Assembly: GCA_028287205.1 (NCBI GenBank)
Contig: JAQBQC010000303.1
Location: 1 to 6,328 of the forward strand
From: Gemmatimonadota bacterium
Lineage (GTDB): Bacteria; Gemmatimonadota; Gemmatimonadetes; Gemmatimonadales; Gemmatimonadaceae
Reading direction: 5' to 3'
Length of the DNA: 6,328 nt
The position numbers and the translations under genes are program-made. The notes below the pieces were generated by a model, which searched no databases, was not told the origin of the DNA, and saw only the letters and a list, made by a program, of their open reading frames with translations. Each line of letters begins with the position of its first letter. Position 1 is the first letter of the stretch. This document shows, in pieces, positions 5,668 through 6,328 of the stretch.

Positions 5668-5751
5668 AAAACAGTACCGCGCGCCTTCGATCAGCCTATC
5701 GGTGCGCCGGTGAGCGAGCAATGCAGATTCTCCCGGCGTGCGGTGCGAAGT

Positions 5752-5770
5752 TGTCTGACAGCGGCAGACA
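5752..5770. promoter_or_regulatory. Inverted repeat TGTCTG-N7-CAGACA, operator candidate
   Basis: TGTCTG (5752-5757) and CAGACA (5765-5770) are perfect inverted arms around a 7-base spacer (ACAGCGG). The site lies about midway in the 190-base divergent region between the reductase and the PRC-barrel gene, the usual place for a dimeric regulator. No confident -35/-10 pair was found on either strand of this region. Confidence 0.4.
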
Positions 5771-5798
5771 CGATGATTCCGCAGCCTTCACAACGCGG

Positions 5799-5813
5799 GC
5801 CACCGCCGGTGGC
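5799..5813. promoter_or_regulatory. Short hairpin GCCACC-GCC-GGTGGC upstream of the PRC-barrel gene
   Basis: This is a perfect 6-bp stem with a 3-base loop, 28 bases before the PRC-barrel start and 15 bases before its ribosome binding site. It may be a leader hairpin or operator half; in DNA this GC-rich it could also be chance. Confidence 0.25.
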
Positions 5814-5841
5814 AGGAAGCGCAACTGTGGAGGGCGGAGCT

Positions 5842-6328
5842 ATGATGCGAAAGATGCGGATCGTGCCCAGGACCGATGATGCGTACGTGGCGCCTGGACT
5901 GCTCGCGCACCTGAAGGACCTGAAAGGATTCATGATCGCTGATCCGTCGTCGGACATACGTGGCTGGCGAGTGACTCGCCGCGACGGCCGACGTGTCGGT
6001 ACCGTGGATGATCTCGTCGTCGAGACCACGGAGCTGGAGGTGCGCTACCTCGAAGTGCAGCTCGATCACGACGTGATCGGCAGCCCGGAAGACCGGTGGG
6101 TGCTCGTGCCCGCCCGGGCATCACGAATTCACGACATGCACGACAGAGTGGTGATCGACTGGCTGCCTGTCGCGGGACTCGCGGGAGCGCCTCGCTGCTC
6201 TCGAGCGACGCCGAACGCGCAGCAGGAGCGGGCAATTCGTGACTACTTCGCTCCGGTCGCGCGTGCTGTTCGCCACGAGGACGAGGACACACTCGACTAC
6301 GCTCGCTTCTGGAGATCGCGGCCCAACA
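5842..6328 (+). CDS. PRC-barrel domain protein, 3' end cut by window
   Basis: An open frame from ATG 5842 runs through 162 codons to the window end without a stop. Residues about 30-108 form a PRC-barrel: a beta strand with GWRVTRRDGRRVGTVDDLVV, then VRYLEVQLD, WVLVPARASRI and DRVVIDWL. PRC-barrels are small all-beta modules, known from RimM and the photosynthetic reaction centre H subunit, that usually mediate protein or RNA contacts; stand-alone bacterial copies are often associated with stress or envelope genes. The rest (about 109-162) holds QERAIRDYFAP and an acidic stretch ending DYARFWRSRP, resembling the short aromatic tails seen in such proteins, so the true C-terminus may be near. 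GGAGGG at 5829-5834 is 7 bases before ATG 5842; CGGAG just before ATG 5845 is an alternative, and ATG 5854 a weaker one. No signal peptide or membrane helix is visible. The function is unknown. Confidence 0.85.
   Translation, partial: MMRKMRIVPRTDDAYVAPGLLAHLKDLKGFMIADPSSDIRGWRVTRRDGRRVGTVDDLVVETTELEVRYLEVQLDHDVIGSPEDRWVLVPARASRIHDMHDRVVIDWLPVAGLAGAPRCSRATPNAQQERAIRDYFAPVARAVRHEDEDTLDYARFWRSRPN

Noticed and set aside
5691..6029. Minus-strand frame covering the reductase upstream region and the start of the PRC-barrel gene
   Set aside because: It has no domain, is antisense to a clear PRC-barrel coding sequence, and no ribosome binding site was seen.

Overview
The window is GC-rich, densely packed bacterial DNA with strong GGAG-type ribosome binding sites. 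The gene set (GAF histidine kinase, HdeD-type membrane protein, triple-BON protein, Hsp20, YeaE-like aldo/keto reductase, PRC-barrel protein) resembles soil and extremotolerant bacteria such as Gemmatimonadota, Acidobacteriota or myxobacteria. That placement is an impression from gene content and composition; no marker gene proves it. No tRNA, rRNA, transposase, CRISPR array or phage gene was seen.

Layout. (1) Bases 1-101 (+) are the tail of a LuxR/NarL-type response regulator cut by the window edge. It meets, 3 bases away, the convergent end of a soluble GAF-HisKA-HATPase histidine kinase (105-1868, -). (2) Upstream of the kinase on the minus strand lie an HdeD/DUF308 six-helix membrane protein (1943-2515) and a 100-residue XRE-like HTH protein (2558-2860). 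The order of transcription is HTH, HdeD, kinase, with gaps of 42 and 74 bases, so one operon is likely. (3) A 240-base divergent control region (2861-3100) carries a near-perfect 14-bp palindrome TTGaCACGTGgCAA, whose two arms supply a -35-like hexamer for each direction. (4) Rightward are a three-BON-domain protein (3101-3778) and an Hsp20 with a long Ser/Gly/Thr-rich N-terminal extension (3852-4724). They end at a long hairpin terminator (4726-4765) shared with the convergent aldo/keto reductase (4787-5647, -). (5) A second divergent region (about 190 bases) with two inverted repeats separates the reductase from a PRC-barrel protein (5842 to beyond 6328, +).

Functional reading. Nearly every gene belongs to a family tied to stress: HdeD (acid and heat-resistance loci), BON/OsmY-like, Hsp20 (holdase chaperone), YeaE-like reductase (toxic aldehydes) and PRC-barrel, with a sensor kinase and a small DNA-binding protein as likely regulators. 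The simplest inference is a stress-response island in which the HTH protein controls both divergent operons through the central palindrome. This co-regulation is inferred from layout only. All families are known. What may be new is the arrangement, the operator and the extended Hsp20.
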